Shown: in pieces, positions 1 to 8,696 of the stretch
How positions within the stretch are numbered: the stretch's first letter is position 1
Layout of the letters: every line of letters starts with the position of its first letter
Assembly: GCF_004362195.1 (NCBI RefSeq)
Contig: NZ_SNWG01000001.1
Location: forward strand, 248,001-312,000
DNA from: Microbacterium sp. BK668
GTDB taxonomy: Bacteria; Actinomycetota; Actinomycetes; Actinomycetales; Microbacteriaceae
Reading direction: 5' to 3'
Length of the DNA stretch: 64,000 nucleotides
Position numbers and translations under genes: made by a program
The notes under the pieces: generated by a model
What the model was told of the DNA's origin: nothing
The model's input: only the letters and a program-made list of their open reading frames with translations
Database searches by the model: none

Positions 1-229
1 CGGCGGAAGGGCTGGGACGCCACTCGTCGCTCGTCACCGGCGCGCCCGGAGGCAGTTCGAACGAGTAGATGTTCGTCCGGAACGTCGGCGCCATCCCGCC
101 GATGAACATCGTCCACCGATCCCCCACCAGCGCGACGCTCGGGTCGCTGAATCCCAGCACGTTGCGAGCGAAGGGGTAGCCGTCGCGCATGTCGAACAGC
201 TTCGTGCAGTTCCGGACGCGAACCCGCAT
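1..229 (-). CDS. Partial hypothetical protein (N-terminus only)
   Basis: The first 76 codons of a leftward gene run off the left edge of the window. The ATG at 229 opens an uninterrupted frame with typical high-GC third positions. The peptide reads RDGYPFARNVLGFSDP, then VALVGDRWTMFIGGM. A phrase of the type F-x-D-P-x-V followed by W-x-M-F resembles the opening blade of GH43-like five-bladed propellers, but that rests on a short stretch. No signal peptide is visible. It is divergent from the polyphosphate kinase gene to its right. The product stays unassigned because most of it lies outside the window. Confidence 0.55.
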   Translation of the reverse strand, partial: MRVRVRNCTKLFDMRDGYPFARNVLGFSDPSVALVGDRWTMFIGGMAPTFRTNIYSFELPPGAPVTSDEWRPSPSA

Positions 230-346
230 GCGCCGACTCTACTTGCGCGGCCGGAGTCGGTAGGGTGGCGACGTCAGTGACGACCGAGGGTCTGCGTGCT
301 CATCGCGAGATCGTCGCCGCCGACGCGGTGCTCACGAAGGGGTGCG

Positions 347-1174
347 ATGGCGAAGAAGGTCAGCAGCAAGACGACGGTGAAGCGGGTCCCCAAGGGGCCG
401 TACAAGGCGGAGCTGAAGCGCTTGCAGGTCGAGCTGGTGGAGATGCAGCGGTGGGTGGCGAAGAACGACGCCCGTGTCCTGGTGATCTTCGAAGGCCGTG
501 ATGCCGCCGGCAAGGGCGGAGCGATCAAACGGGTCACCGAGTACCTGAGCCCCCGGCATGTGCGCGTCGTCGCGCTCACGAAGCCGACCAAGCGCGAGCG
601 CGGCCAGTGGTACTTCCAGCGGTACATCGAGCATCTCCCGAGCAAGGGCGAGCTCGTGCTGATGGACCGGTCCTGGTACAACCGCGCGGGGGTCGAGCGG
701 GTCATGGGGTACTGCTCGGAGGAGGAGTACCAGAGGTTCCTGCGGCAGGCGCCGCTCGTGGAGCAGCATCTGATCGAGGACGGCATCATCCTGATCAAGT
801 ACTGGTTCTCGGTCTCGGATGACGAGCAGCAGGCGCGCTTCGCGGCGCGGCTGGAGGATCCGATGAAGCTCTGGAAGCTGTCTCCGACCGACCTGGAATC
901 GATCCGCCGGTGGGAGGACTACTCACGCGCGAAGGATGCCATGTTCGCCGCGACGGATACCCCCGGTTCCCCGTGGTGGGTCGTCGAGAGCGACGACAAA
1001 CGCAGCGCGCGACTCAATTCGATCAGCCACCTGCTCGACAGCATCCCCTATCGTCACCTGGACCGGCCGAAGATCACGATCCCGGACCGGCCGAAGGCCG
1101 ACGACTATGAGCGGCCTCCCATCGAGCAGTTCCACTACGTGCCCGACATCGCCGCTGACCTCGGCAAGAAGTAG
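347..1174 (+). CDS. ppk2: Polyphosphate kinase 2, class I (PPK2 family)
   Basis: The 275-residue product belongs to the PPK2 family, cytoplasmic enzymes that transfer phosphate between polyphosphate and nucleoside diphosphates. The Walker A loop GRDAAGKGG is at residues 50-58 and the Walker B/lid segment DRSWYNRAGVE at 107-117. The later EDPMKLWKLSPTD and the basic surface around residue 80 (TKPTKRERGQW) are family hallmarks. The length fits the single-domain type. The ATG at 347 is preferred over an upstream in-frame ATG at 296 because AAGGGG (337-342) precedes it and the family begins near here. It stands alone between divergent and downstream genes. Direction (ATP or GTP production against polyP synthesis) cannot be read from sequence. 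Confidence 0.93.
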   Translation: MAKKVSSKTTVKRVPKGPYKAELKRLQVELVEMQRWVAKNDARVLVIFEGRDAAGKGGAIKRVTEYLSPRHVRVVALTKPTKRERGQWYFQRYIEHLPSKGELVLMDRSWYNRAGVERVMGYCSEEEYQRFLRQAPLVEQHLIEDGIILIKYWFSVSDDEQQARFAARLEDPMKLWKLSPTDLESIRRWEDYSRAKDAMFAATDTPGSPWWVVESDDKRSARLNSISHLLDSIPYRHLDRPKITIPDRPKADDYERPPIEQFHYVPDIAADLGKK

Positions 1175-1222
1175 TCGGCGACCCCCGCACACCATCCGGT
1201 GATGCGCCGCGCCCGCCGTCTC

Positions 1223-1301
1223 TACAACGTTGCAATTTTCTCTTGACGCCGACGCGCCCGAAAGACACGATGGGCGTGCACGGGAATTTACGACGTTGTA
1301 A
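1223..1301 (+). promoter_or_regulatory. Promoter with two LacI-type operators upstream of the secreted esterase
   Basis: Two related near-palindromes flank a promoter-like pair. TACAACGTTGCA lies at 1223-1234 and TTACGACGTTGTAA at 1288-1301; both share the core ACGTTG and a central CG, as LacI-family operators do. A -35 box TTGACG sits at 1243-1248 and a weak -10 CACGAT at 1266-1271, spaced 17 bp. The operator centres are about 66 bp apart, suited to looping or to blocking both ends of the promoter. The binding regulator is not known; the LacI protein at 19115-20110 is one candidate. Confidence 0.55.
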
Positions 1302-1316
1302 TCCGAGAGGAAATCG

Positions 1317-3554
1317 ATGTTGATGTGGACAGAGCGAGGACGGGGCATGCAGACGCGCTCCCGTCGAATACTGGTGGCGATGACCACCGCTGCGGCGTTG
1401 GGCGTATCCACCCTCCTCGCGGCGCAGCCGGCCGCGGCCGCCGAGGACCCGTGGGTCGCCGAGGTCGACAACGTCGTCCCGGACGTCTACCGTTTCTCCG
1501 TCCCCGACTCGGCGATCCAGCCGGCGACGGGCATCAACGGGAGCGTCGTGGCGGTGGAGGGCAACTTCGCCCCCGGCAAGACGTGGACCACGCTCAACAT
1601 GGGTTCGAGCAATACGCCGAACGGCCGAGTCTGGTCGACGACTCTCGGACCTCTCGAGCCCGGCCTGTACTACTACCAGTACTCCGCTCGTCCGGCCTGG
1701 AACCAGGATGCGATCGCCTTCCGCAACCCGGCGAGTCCGCAGGAGGTGACCTCGAAGCCGACCTGGAACACCCTGTTCGTCGACGGTCCGGGCGCCGAGT
1801 GGCTCGCCGACGTGCCCGACGGAGGGGCGCTGACGGATCTCACGTACCGGAGCTCCGTCACCGGCGGAGAGCGCTCGGCGCTCGTATGGACGCCCCCGGG
1901 CTATGACGAGAACCGCGCTGAACCCTACCCCGTGCTCTACCTCCTGCAGGACGAGGGCCAGAGCTATCGCGAATGGGTGGAGCTCGGGCGACTGAAGCAG
2001 ATCCTCGACAACCTGACAGTCGACGGCGACGCCGAGCCGATGGTCGTCGTCATGGGTGACGGCCAGTCGGATGAGATCCGCGGTGAGGTGGTCAAGAACC
2101 TGCTGCCGGCCGCGGAAGGGTCGTTCAACATCTCGAGCGACGGCGACGATCGCGCCATCGCCGGCATCGGGCGAGGGGCTTCGCAGGCTCTTCAGCTCCA
2201 GGTGAACGCGACGGGAGAGTTCGCGAATGTCGGCTCGTTCTCAGGCCGGCTCGAGCAGAACATCGGCAAGGGCAAGGCGCGGCAGATCAACAACGCGACC
2301 GACCTCATCCGTCTTTACGTCGGCAACGTCACCGATCCGCGATACAACGCGACCGTGAGCCTCGCCGACAAGCTCGCGAAGGCCGGCGTCGAGTTCCAGT
2401 CGGACGGCTCCGACCCGGAGACGGGGGGCACGTGGGACACGTGGCAGAAGAATCTGCACGACTTCGCGCAGCGTGTGTTCCAGGAGCCGGGCGACACAGG
2501 ACCGAGCGAGGGCCACCTCGCGCTCGAGCCGCACGCGCTTCCGGCGCCCGGCACGACCCCGACGCCGTGGATCGATGAGAACGGCGTCGTGACGTTCGAG
2601 ACCGGCACCGAGTTCGCCGGCGCGAACAACGTCACGGTGTGGGGCAACTTCGGCCCCGCCGGGAGCTGGCCGCGCACGCCGATGACCAAGCAGCCGGACG
2701 GGCGCTGGCGCCTCACGATGCCGGTCGAGGCGGGTTCGTACTACTACAAGTTCGTCGTCGAGGGCTCGGACCGCAAGGACACCGCCAACCCGACGACCGT
2801 GCTCTCGGAGCCCAACTGGAGCACGTTCCAGGTTCCCGGCGGCGAGACGCTCCGTGGCGAGTACACGACGCCGGTCGCACCCGAGGCGCGGGGCCACGTC
2901 CAGGTCATGGACTACACCAGCAGCGCGAGCGGCAACCCCACTCGCTCGGCGTACGTGTGGACGCCCCCGGACTACGACCCCGAGCGCGCCGAGGCCTATC
3001 CGGTGCTGTACCTCCAGCACGGTGGCGGACAGACGTGGACGGACTGGATCCAGGTCGGCTTCGCCGCCCAGATCCTCGACAATTACTACGCCAAGGGGAA
3101 CATCGTCCCGATGGTGGTCGTGATGGCCAACGGCAACGGCGTGAACTTCCCCAACGAGATCACGCAGCGCATCACGGTGGCCGCCCAGGCGCAGTACAAC
3201 GTCAGCGGCGACCCCGCGGATCGTGCCCTTGCGGGCCTGTCCATGGGATCGCAGGCGGCACTGAGCACCATGTACACGTTCCCCGGCCAGTTCGCCTACA
3301 TCGGTGCGATGTCTGCATTCACCAATCCTCCGGCGAGTGCCGATGTGACGGCGATCAACGACGGCACGGAGCTCCTGCGCATCTACTCGGGTGACATCCA
3401 GGACTTCACCTACCAGCAGACGCTGGGCCTGGTCACTGCGCTGAACAACCGGGGGATCGAGCACGAGTTCGCGCCGATCATCCCCGGTCCGCACAGCTGG
3501 GACGTCTGGCAGAAGGCGTTGATCGACTTCCTGCCGCGGTTGTTCGAGGGGTGA
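1317..3554 (+). CDS. Secreted tandem esterase (enterochelin-esterase-like), first domain inactive
   Basis: The 745-residue product has an export signal (hydrophobic core about residues 18-35, Ala-rich cleavage region near 40). After it come two copies of the same module: a beta-sandwich domain of the CBM48/E-set type and an alpha/beta-hydrolase esterase domain of the Fes/esterase D family. In the second copy the nucleophile elbow GLSMGS has Ser642, and His726 lies in GPHSWD. In the first copy the elbow reads GIGRGA, with Gly285 in place of Ser, and the His-bearing loop reads GGTWD. The first module is therefore probably non-catalytic, perhaps binding substrate. GAGAGG (1305-1310) supports the ATG at 1317; an ATG at 1347 is possible. 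Substrate is unknown; acylated polysaccharide or siderophore esters are family precedents. Confidence 0.8.
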   Translation: MLMWTERGRGMQTRSRRILVAMTTAAALGVSTLLAAQPAAAAEDPWVAEVDNVVPDVYRFSVPDSAIQPATGINGSVVAVEGNFAPGKTWTTLNMGSSNTPNGRVWSTTLGPLEPGLYYYQYSARPAWNQDAIAFRNPASPQEVTSKPTWNTLFVDGPGAEWLADVPDGGALTDLTYRSSVTGGERSALVWTPPGYDENRAEPYPVLYLLQDEGQSYREWVELGRLKQILDNLTVDGDAEPMVVVMGDGQSDEIRGEVVKNLLPAAEGSFNISSDGDDRAIAGIGRGASQALQLQVNATGEFANVGSFSGRLEQNIGKGKARQINNATDLIRLYVGNVTDPRYNATVSLADKLAKAGVEFQSDGSDPETGGTWDTWQKNLHDFAQRVFQEPGDTGPSEGHLALEPHALPAPGTTPTPWIDENGVVTFETGTEFAGANNVTVWGNFGPAGSWPRTPMTKQPDGRWRLTMPVEAGSYYYKFVVEGSDRKDTANPTTVLSEPNWSTFQVPGGETLRGEYTTPVAPEARGHVQVMDYTSSASGNPTRSAYVWTPPDYDPERAEAYPVLYLQHGGGQTWTDWIQVGFAAQILDNYYAKGNIVPMVVVMANGNGVNFPNEITQRITVAAQAQYNVSGDPADRALAGLSMGSQAALSTMYTFPGQFAYIGAMSAFTNPPASADVTAINDGTELLRIYSGDIQDFTYQQTLGLVTALNNRGIEHEFAPIIPGPHSWDVWQKALIDFLPRLFEG

Positions 3555-3594
3555 CGCCCCAGCCGGCATCCCGGTCGAGATGACGACACCGTGG

Positions 3595-3617
3595 GGGCGA
3601 GGGCAGCGCTCTCGCCC
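3595..3617. terminator. Hairpin between convergent genes
   Basis: GGGCGAG (3595-3601) pairs with CTCGCCC (3611-3617) around a 9-nt loop, between the converging ends of the esterase and response-regulator genes. There is no T-tract, as is usual in this GC-rich genome, so termination is inferred from structure and position. Confidence 0.4.
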
Positions 3618-3676
3618 TCACGGGCCGTCGGCAGGGCCGGACATCGCCTCCCGTTCCGCGGTCGAGTTCGCCGCGG

Positions 3677-4330
3677 TCACTGCCTCGTCTCCCGCAGGTA
3701 GAGGAGCGCGGCCAGCACGCGGCGATGCGAATGGGTACTCGCGGTGAGCCCGAGCTTGTCGAAGACGTTGGCGACGTGCGATTCGACCGTCCGCTCGCTG
3801 ATGAAAAGCCTGGCTCCGATCCCTTCGTTGGTGAGCCCCTCGGCGACGCAGGCCAGCACATCCCGCTCGCGCGGGGTGAGAGCATCCAACGCCCCATCGG
3901 GCCGCGGCCGATGCATGAGCCGCGCGACGATGGTCGGGTCGACCACCGTCTCGCCCTCAGACAGGCGTCGCAGGGCGTCCGTGAGGACCGCCAGCTCGTT
4001 CACACGCTCCTTGAGCAGATACCCCGTGCGCTCGGGATAGTCGGTCAGCATCCGCATCGCGTACGCCGGCTCGAGGTATTGCGAGAGGATCAGAACGGCC
4101 GTGCCCGGATAGTCGCGACGGATCTCACGGGCGGCCACGATCCCCTCGTCGCGGTAGGTCGGCGGCATGCGGATGTCCACGATCGCGACATCGGGCCGAT
4201 ACTCGGCCACGAGTCGGAGCAGGGCCGCACCATCGGATGCCGCTCCCACGACGTCCAAGCCGGCGTCGGCGAGCAGGAACGCGAGGCCCTCCCTCGTGAT
4301 GAGCGTGTCATCGGCGATCACGGCGCGCAT
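3677..4330 (-). CDS. NarL/FixJ-type response regulator
   Basis: The 217-residue product has an N-terminal receiver domain (acidic pair ADD at 6-8, phospho-acceptor Asp52 in VDIRMPP, Lys107 in YLLKE) and a C-terminal LuxR-type helix-turn-helix (LTPRERDVLACVAEGL from 151, recognition helix near SERTVESHVANVF). It should act as a DNA-binding transcription factor switched on by phosphorylation. Its ATG at 4330 overlaps the end of the histidine kinase gene by 13 bp, so the two are translationally coupled and almost certainly partners. Longer upstream in-frame starts only read the kinase gene in another frame. Likely targets are the divergent lipoprotein genes at 6193-8696, but this is inference. 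Confidence 0.92.
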   Translation of the reverse strand: MRAVIADDTLITREGLAFLLADAGLDVVGAASDGAALLRLVAEYRPDVAIVDIRMPPTYRDEGIVAAREIRRDYPGTAVLILSQYLEPAYAMRMLTDYPERTGYLLKERVNELAVLTDALRRLSEGETVVDPTIVARLMHRPRPDGALDALTPRERDVLACVAEGLTNEGIGARLFISERTVESHVANVFDKLGLTASTHSHRRVLAALLYLRETRQ

Positions 4331-6027
4331 GGGACCACCGCCGTGACCGTGTCGCCATGCCTGTCGACTCGGCCGCCGAGGACGCCGATCTCGTCGAGGA
4401 TCGCGGCGGGAGGCGACTCGCGAGCGCCCGACAGCACCACCCGTGCATCGCCGCCGATCGAGACGTCGACCGTGAGCGGCGCACCGCCGTCGCTCGCGGC
4501 TCGCACCAGTCGGTAGAGCGCGTGTTCGACCGGCATGGGAGCCCGCTCGCCGGCAACGGTGACCGACAGGGGCCGCGTGCTCGCAAGTTCGCGCAGGGCT
4601 TCGCTCAGGCCGACGCCGTCCAGCAGTGCGGGATAGACGCCGTGCGCGAGCTCTCGCGCGCGGCCGTGGGCGCGGGTCAGCGCTCGTTCCAGGCGATCCG
4701 CCTCGGGTGACGGGCCCTTGTCCGCGCGAAGTCGCGCGAGTTCGAAGAGCGCCGCCACGAGACCCGCCTGCACGCCGTCGTGCAGTCCTCTCTCGATGGC
4801 GTGCCGCTCCGTCGAGGATCGGTCGACGATCGCCCGTCGGGTCGCCTCGAGTTGATGGCTGCGGTGAGCCATCTCGGCGAACCACCGCTCGTTGTCGATC
4901 GCGAGGCTAGCGCTCTCGCCGATCGACCGGACGGCGACGGCGGCCTCGTCCGCTCGGCGGCTCGTGGCGATCATCGCGAGCGGTCGACCACGGCGCGACA
5001 GCCGGATGCGGGTTGCACCGTGGGGCGCGTCGGCGAAGGCCCCCTGTTCGTCGACGAACCGTCCGGCCTCCGGGATCCAGAATCCAAGCGACAGGGACGG
5101 ATCGTCGAGGATCGCCGCAAGGCGAGCACGAAGCCCTCCAGGCTCGGCCTCGTGCCCGATCCGGCGCGTCAGCTCGCGGACCGCCCGCAGCCGTCTCGCG
5201 AGCGCCGCCCCCGCGACCAGGGCGGTCGCCCCCAGCGCGACGTAGGCCAGCAGACGCACCAGGTCCCAGGCCAGCAGAGCATCCGAGCGGGCGAGTACGG
5301 CGACCCCCCGGATCGTCTCGGCGAGCAGCGTCGCGGTCGCGGCCCCGAGGACTGCCGGGCCGAACCACGCGTCGGCCGCAGGTGCGCCTGTACGCGCGCG
5401 TGCCCACAGCAGAGCCCCCGCCAGCGCGGATGAGGCGGCGAGTGCGGCGAGATACCACCCCGAGAGAGCCGCCGACGTCGCGGGCGAGGGAACGGCGATC
5501 CAGCTGTCGAGCCCGCAGTCGTACCTGCAGGCGAGATCGTAGAGCGGAACCCTCACCAGCGCGATTGCGGCCGCGAGCACACCGATGGCCACCGCAACGC
5601 CGATGGACGCGCGGCGGAGCCACCCCACCCAGAGCGCTTCCTGCTCCGCCGCACCGGAGGCAGGCGCCGAGTTCCGCGGGGGCAGCGTGAGCACGACCAC
5701 GGCCACGGGCGCCGCGAGACCGATCGCGGTGAGGACCGTGCGGGCGACGGGTGGTGTGAGCGGCGCGTTCCGGAGGATCTCGGCCTGCAGCGCGAGCGCG
5801 GATGCGGAAAGGGCGATGACCTGAGCCGGCCGGATTCCGGTGACGGCGAGGACAGCGGATGCTGCGATCAGCATCGCACCCGCCATGACGTGGGCGGCGA
5901 ACAGCACCTCGCTCGCCGTCGACGACGCGCGTGGCTCGGACGTGGCGCCGAGCCATCCCGCCACGAGCATGGCGGCGATCGCGAAGAGGATCGCGATCGC
6001 ACCCCATATGCGCGCCTGGCGCCGCAT
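4318..6027 (-). CDS. Membrane histidine kinase with phospho-accepting His but decayed ATPase domain
   Basis: The 569-residue product has about eight predicted membrane helices in its first 300 residues and a GAF-like segment around 320-390. A HisKA_3 dimerisation box ERHAIERGLHDG follows, with His416. The C-terminal catalytic region is short and lacks the expected motifs: the N-box (EALTNAxKHA in relatives) reads VRAASDGG, the DDGRGG loop reads LSGARES, and the GTGL lid motif is absent. By itself it should not bind ATP normally. The neighbouring kinase at 8614-10095 has exactly the opposite defect. The ATG at 6027 lies 6 nt behind the -10 box CAGAAT, which has TTGACG 17 bp upstream, suggesting a leaderless transcript. 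It is cotranscribed with the response regulator. Confidence 0.88.
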   Translation of the reverse strand: MRRQARIWGAIAILFAIAAMLVAGWLGATSEPRASSTASEVLFAAHVMAGAMLIAASAVLAVTGIRPAQVIALSASALALQAEILRNAPLTPPVARTVLTAIGLAAPVAVVVLTLPPRNSAPASGAAEQEALWVGWLRRASIGVAVAIGVLAAAIALVRVPLYDLACRYDCGLDSWIAVPSPATSAALSGWYLAALAASSALAGALLWARARTGAPAADAWFGPAVLGAATATLLAETIRGVAVLARSDALLAWDLVRLLAYVALGATALVAGAALARRLRAVRELTRRIGHEAEPGGLRARLAAILDDPSLSLGFWIPEAGRFVDEQGAFADAPHGATRIRLSRRGRPLAMIATSRRADEAAVAVRSIGESASLAIDNERWFAEMAHRSHQLEATRRAIVDRSSTERHAIERGLHDGVQAGLVAALFELARLRADKGPSPEADRLERALTRAHGRARELAHGVYPALLDGVGLSEALRELASTRPLSVTVAGERAPMPVEHALYRLVRAASDGGAPLTVDVSIGGDARVVLSGARESPPAAILDEIGVLGGRVDRHGDTVTAVVPCAP

Positions 6028-6033
6028 GGTCTG

Positions 6034-6062
6034 ATTCTGGAAGCGCGGGCGGACGCCGTCAA
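6034..6062 (-). promoter_or_regulatory. Leaderless promoter of the kinase-regulator operon
   Basis: On the minus strand TTGACG (6062-6057) and CAGAAT (6039-6034) are separated by exactly 17 bp, and the kinase ATG begins 6 nt after the -10 box, where transcription would start. Confidence 0.55.
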
Positions 6063-6192
6063 CGCTTCCGGACGATGACCCGTGCCAGCACGGAGACACC
6101 GCGGAGAACCGGGTGCGGGCACGGTGGGTCGAGGATCTGCCTCCCCATAGCGTCGGTTCATCGGACACAATCGATCCTGTAAGGAGCCGACG

Positions 6193-7596
6193 ATGGCCAT
6201 CCGGACACTCCCCGCGATCGCCGCCTTGACGGCGATCGCGCTCGGCAGCGCCGCGTGCACGGCGAACCCCACGGCGGAGGCGGCGGCCGAGGCGGTCACC
6301 CTCACCATCGGAACGGACGACAGCCCCGGCGTGCCCGCCGCCGACCAGATCACCGCACTGGCGGCCGAAGCGGCGAAGTCGGGAGACGTCGTGCTCGAGC
6401 CGGTGTGGCACGCCGCCGGCGACACCGCCGACTGGGACCAGGCGATCGCCCGGATGGTCGTGGACAGCGAGCTCGACCTGGCGGTGGTCCCGTCGCGGGC
6501 GTGGGCGAGCCTGGGCGTGACCAGCCTCGACCCGCTCACCACCCCTTTCCTGATCCAGAGCGATGAGGCGCTGGATGCCGTGCTCAGCGACGATGCGGTG
6601 ATGACGCCGATGCTTCAGGGCCTGGATGAGCTGGGGCTGGTGGGGATTGCGGCGATGCCCGAAGGGCTGCGGCGACCGTTCGGCTATCACGGCCCGCTGG
6701 TGGATCCCAAGGATTATGCGGGCGGAACCGTCCGCTCAGCCACCGCCGAGGTGAACCGAGCGCTCTACGAAGCGCTCGGGGCCGGCGCGGTGACCGACGA
6801 GCACCCCGACTTCGAGAAGCACCTCGGCACCGACTCCTCCTACTTGCTGGATCCGTACGGCACCGCGACGGGGAACGTCGTCTTCTACCCGAAGGTCAAT
6901 GTGCTCGTCGCGAACGCCGATGCGTGGGCGTCTCTCGACGAGCGGGCCCGGCAGGCGATCACCGAGGCCGCGGGCGCGACCCGGGAGTGGGTGCGCGAGA
7001 ACCAGCCCACAGACGCCGACGCCGCGAACGCGTGGTGCGCGGGCGGCGGCTCGATCGTGGCGGCCACCGCGGACCAGGTCGCCTCCTTCCGGGCGGCCGC
7101 TCAGCCGGTCGTCGACGCGATCGCCGCGAATGGCGGCAACGCCGACATCATCGCGGCGATCTCCGAGGTCGTCGCCGGCGTTTCCGCGCCGGACCCCGTT
7201 ACGGGGTGCGAGACGACGACGGCCGGCCCAGGGTCGGACACCTCCATCGCCGGCACCTACCGCTGGGAGGTAACCGCGGAGGTGCTCGAAGCCGCGGGCG
7301 TGTCAGCCGACCAGTGGTGCCCCGAAGTCTGCGGCATCTACACGCAGACCCTCGTGGCCGACGGCACGTGGACCCACCGGTGGGAGGATCCGGACGGAAA
7401 GGGCGAGTCCGTGTCTGCACACGGCACGTGGTCGTTCGACGGAGAGAACCTGATCAAGGAGGAGAGCGGGTATCAGGCTCTCTCCATGGTCGTGCGGCCT
7501 GACGCCGCCGGCAACCTCACGGTCACGCCGTTCGGCGACTTCCCCGAGATCGACGTGCTGGCGATCACAGCCACCCCCTGGATCAAGGTGCAGTGA
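6193..7596 (+). CDS. TRAP-type solute-binding lipoprotein with C-terminal lipocalin-like domain
   Basis: The 467-residue product has a lipoprotein signal with lipobox GSAAC (Cys22). A DctP-like TRAP substrate-binding domain follows to about residue 340; ALYEALGAGAVTDE and the segment VFYPKVNVLVANADAWASL are typical. A further 110 residues start at GTYRWEVTAEVLEAAG, rich in short beta strands and ending in WIKVQ, suggesting a small lipocalin-like barrel. TRAP binding proteins normally deliver organic acids to DctQM permeases, but no permease is near. Its neighbours are a two-component system, which suggests ligand sensing at the membrane surface (inference). AAGGAG (6181-6186) precedes the ATG by 6 nt. 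It is followed by a paralogue overlapping by 4 bp. Confidence 0.8.
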   Translation: MAIRTLPAIAALTAIALGSAACTANPTAEAAAEAVTLTIGTDDSPGVPAADQITALAAEAAKSGDVVLEPVWHAAGDTADWDQAIARMVVDSELDLAVVPSRAWASLGVTSLDPLTTPFLIQSDEALDAVLSDDAVMTPMLQGLDELGLVGIAAMPEGLRRPFGYHGPLVDPKDYAGGTVRSATAEVNRALYEALGAGAVTDEHPDFEKHLGTDSSYLLDPYGTATGNVVFYPKVNVLVANADAWASLDERARQAITEAAGATREWVRENQPTDADAANAWCAGGGSIVAATADQVASFRAAAQPVVDAIAANGGNADIIAAISEVVAGVSAPDPVTGCETTTAGPGSDTSIAGTYRWEVTAEVLEAAGVSADQWCPEVCGIYTQTLVADGTWTHRWEDPDGKGESVSAHGTWSFDGENLIKEESGYQALSMVVRPDAAGNLTVTPFGDFPEIDVLAITATPWIKVQ

Positions 7597-8696
7597 GCAG
7601 GGCGCGCGCGGGGATGAGGGTCGCCGGCACGCCGGCGATCCTCATCTGCGCGCTCGCACTCCTGGTCGGCTGCGACTTCGCAGCCGACTACAGCGGGACG
7701 AAGGGCGGGTCGGGCGCGCTGGCCAACGTGCACGGCTTCGCGGTCCCCGAGGGGCGGAGCAGCCCGACGGGTCGTCTGGCGCAGGCTGTCGCCCTCGATC
7801 CCCGCGGACCGGAGGCCGGCATCGTGCTGGAACCGGCATGGGACGACGGAACTCCCGACCCTTACCGCGAGGCCGACCTGGCGGAAGCTGTTGCACAAGG
7901 TGCGTCCTCGTTCGGCCTCATCCCCGCCCGCGCTTTCGATCGCTGGCCCGAGGCCTCGCTGCCCGCGCTGTCGGCGCCGTTCCAGCTTCACTCCATGGAG
8001 CAGGCTGCGGCCGTTGCGCGCAGCGGGGCCGTGGCCGACTACCTGTCCCGGCTCGAGTCGGTCGGTCTCGTCGGGATCGCCGCGATCCCCGAAGAGATCC
8101 GGCATCCGGCATCCCTCTCCCCCCTGCGGCATCCGGACCAGTTCCGTGCATTGCGCTTCCGGACCGCTCAGGCGGACGCTCTGTTCGAGGCCGATCTCCT
8201 CGGCGCGCTGGGAGCGACGCCGGTCGCGGACGCGCCGCCGAGTGGGATCGCTTCAGGCGAGGTTGACGCCGCCGAGACGAGCCTCGGGTGGCTTCCGACC
8301 CTCGCCGGCAACCTGACCATCACGGGCGACATCGATCTCTGGGTGAAATTCGACGTGCTGGTCGCCGATTCCGAGGCGTGGGAGGCCCTGAGCGATGCAC
8401 AGCGGGAGGCGCTGAGAGCCGTCGCTGAAGACCTCGCTCTGTCGCCCATCGACCGGGATGACGCCGCCACTCGCGCGTGCGCCCTCGGCTACCGGGTCGC
8501 CGTCACGAGCGCGGCGGCCCGCGACGCGTTCGCGGAGCGAGTGTCGCCCGCTGTTCGAGGGCTCCTCGCCGATCCGGCGCATGCTCCGGTCGTGGAGGCG
8601 ATGCGGGATGCTGTCAGCGCGCACCCTGCTCGGGAGTACGAGCCCCCGGAGCTCTGCCGTCCGCGGACGGGCGACGCGGCACGACCCGACCACTGA
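7593..8696 (+). CDS. Second TRAP-type solute-binding lipoprotein
   Basis: The 367-residue product is a shorter paralogue of the preceding lipoprotein. It has a clean lipobox LVGC and a DctP-like domain. The segment DLWVKFDVLVADSEAWEALSD corresponds to VNVLVANADAWASLDE in the first protein, and LESVGLVGIAAIPEEIRH to LDELGLVGIAAMPEGLRR. It lacks the lipocalin-like extension. The GTG start at 7593 overlaps the previous stop (GTGA), so translation is coupled. An ATG at 7614 is a possible alternative start. The gene's last 83 bp overlap, tail to tail, the end of the histidine kinase gene at 8614-10095, which can give antisense coupling. With no permease in the locus, a sensory role beside the split kinase pair is inferred. 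Confidence 0.78.
   Translation: MSRARAGMRVAGTPAILICALALLVGCDFAADYSGTKGGSGALANVHGFAVPEGRSSPTGRLAQAVALDPRGPEAGIVLEPAWDDGTPDPYREADLAEAVAQGASSFGLIPARAFDRWPEASLPALSAPFQLHSMEQAAAVARSGAVADYLSRLESVGLVGIAAIPEEIRHPASLSPLRHPDQFRALRFRTAQADALFEADLLGALGATPVADAPPSGIASGEVDAAETSLGWLPTLAGNLTITGDIDLWVKFDVLVADSEAWEALSDAQREALRAVAEDLALSPIDRDDAATRACALGYRVAVTSAAARDAFAERVSPAVRGLLADPAHAPVVEAMRDAVSAHPAREYEPPELCRPRTGDAARPDH

Noticed and set aside
5900..6192. N-terminal extension of the first histidine kinase up to 6690
   Set aside because: That frame runs through the lipoprotein gene on the other strand; a promoter with 17-bp spacing lies just before the ATG at 6027.
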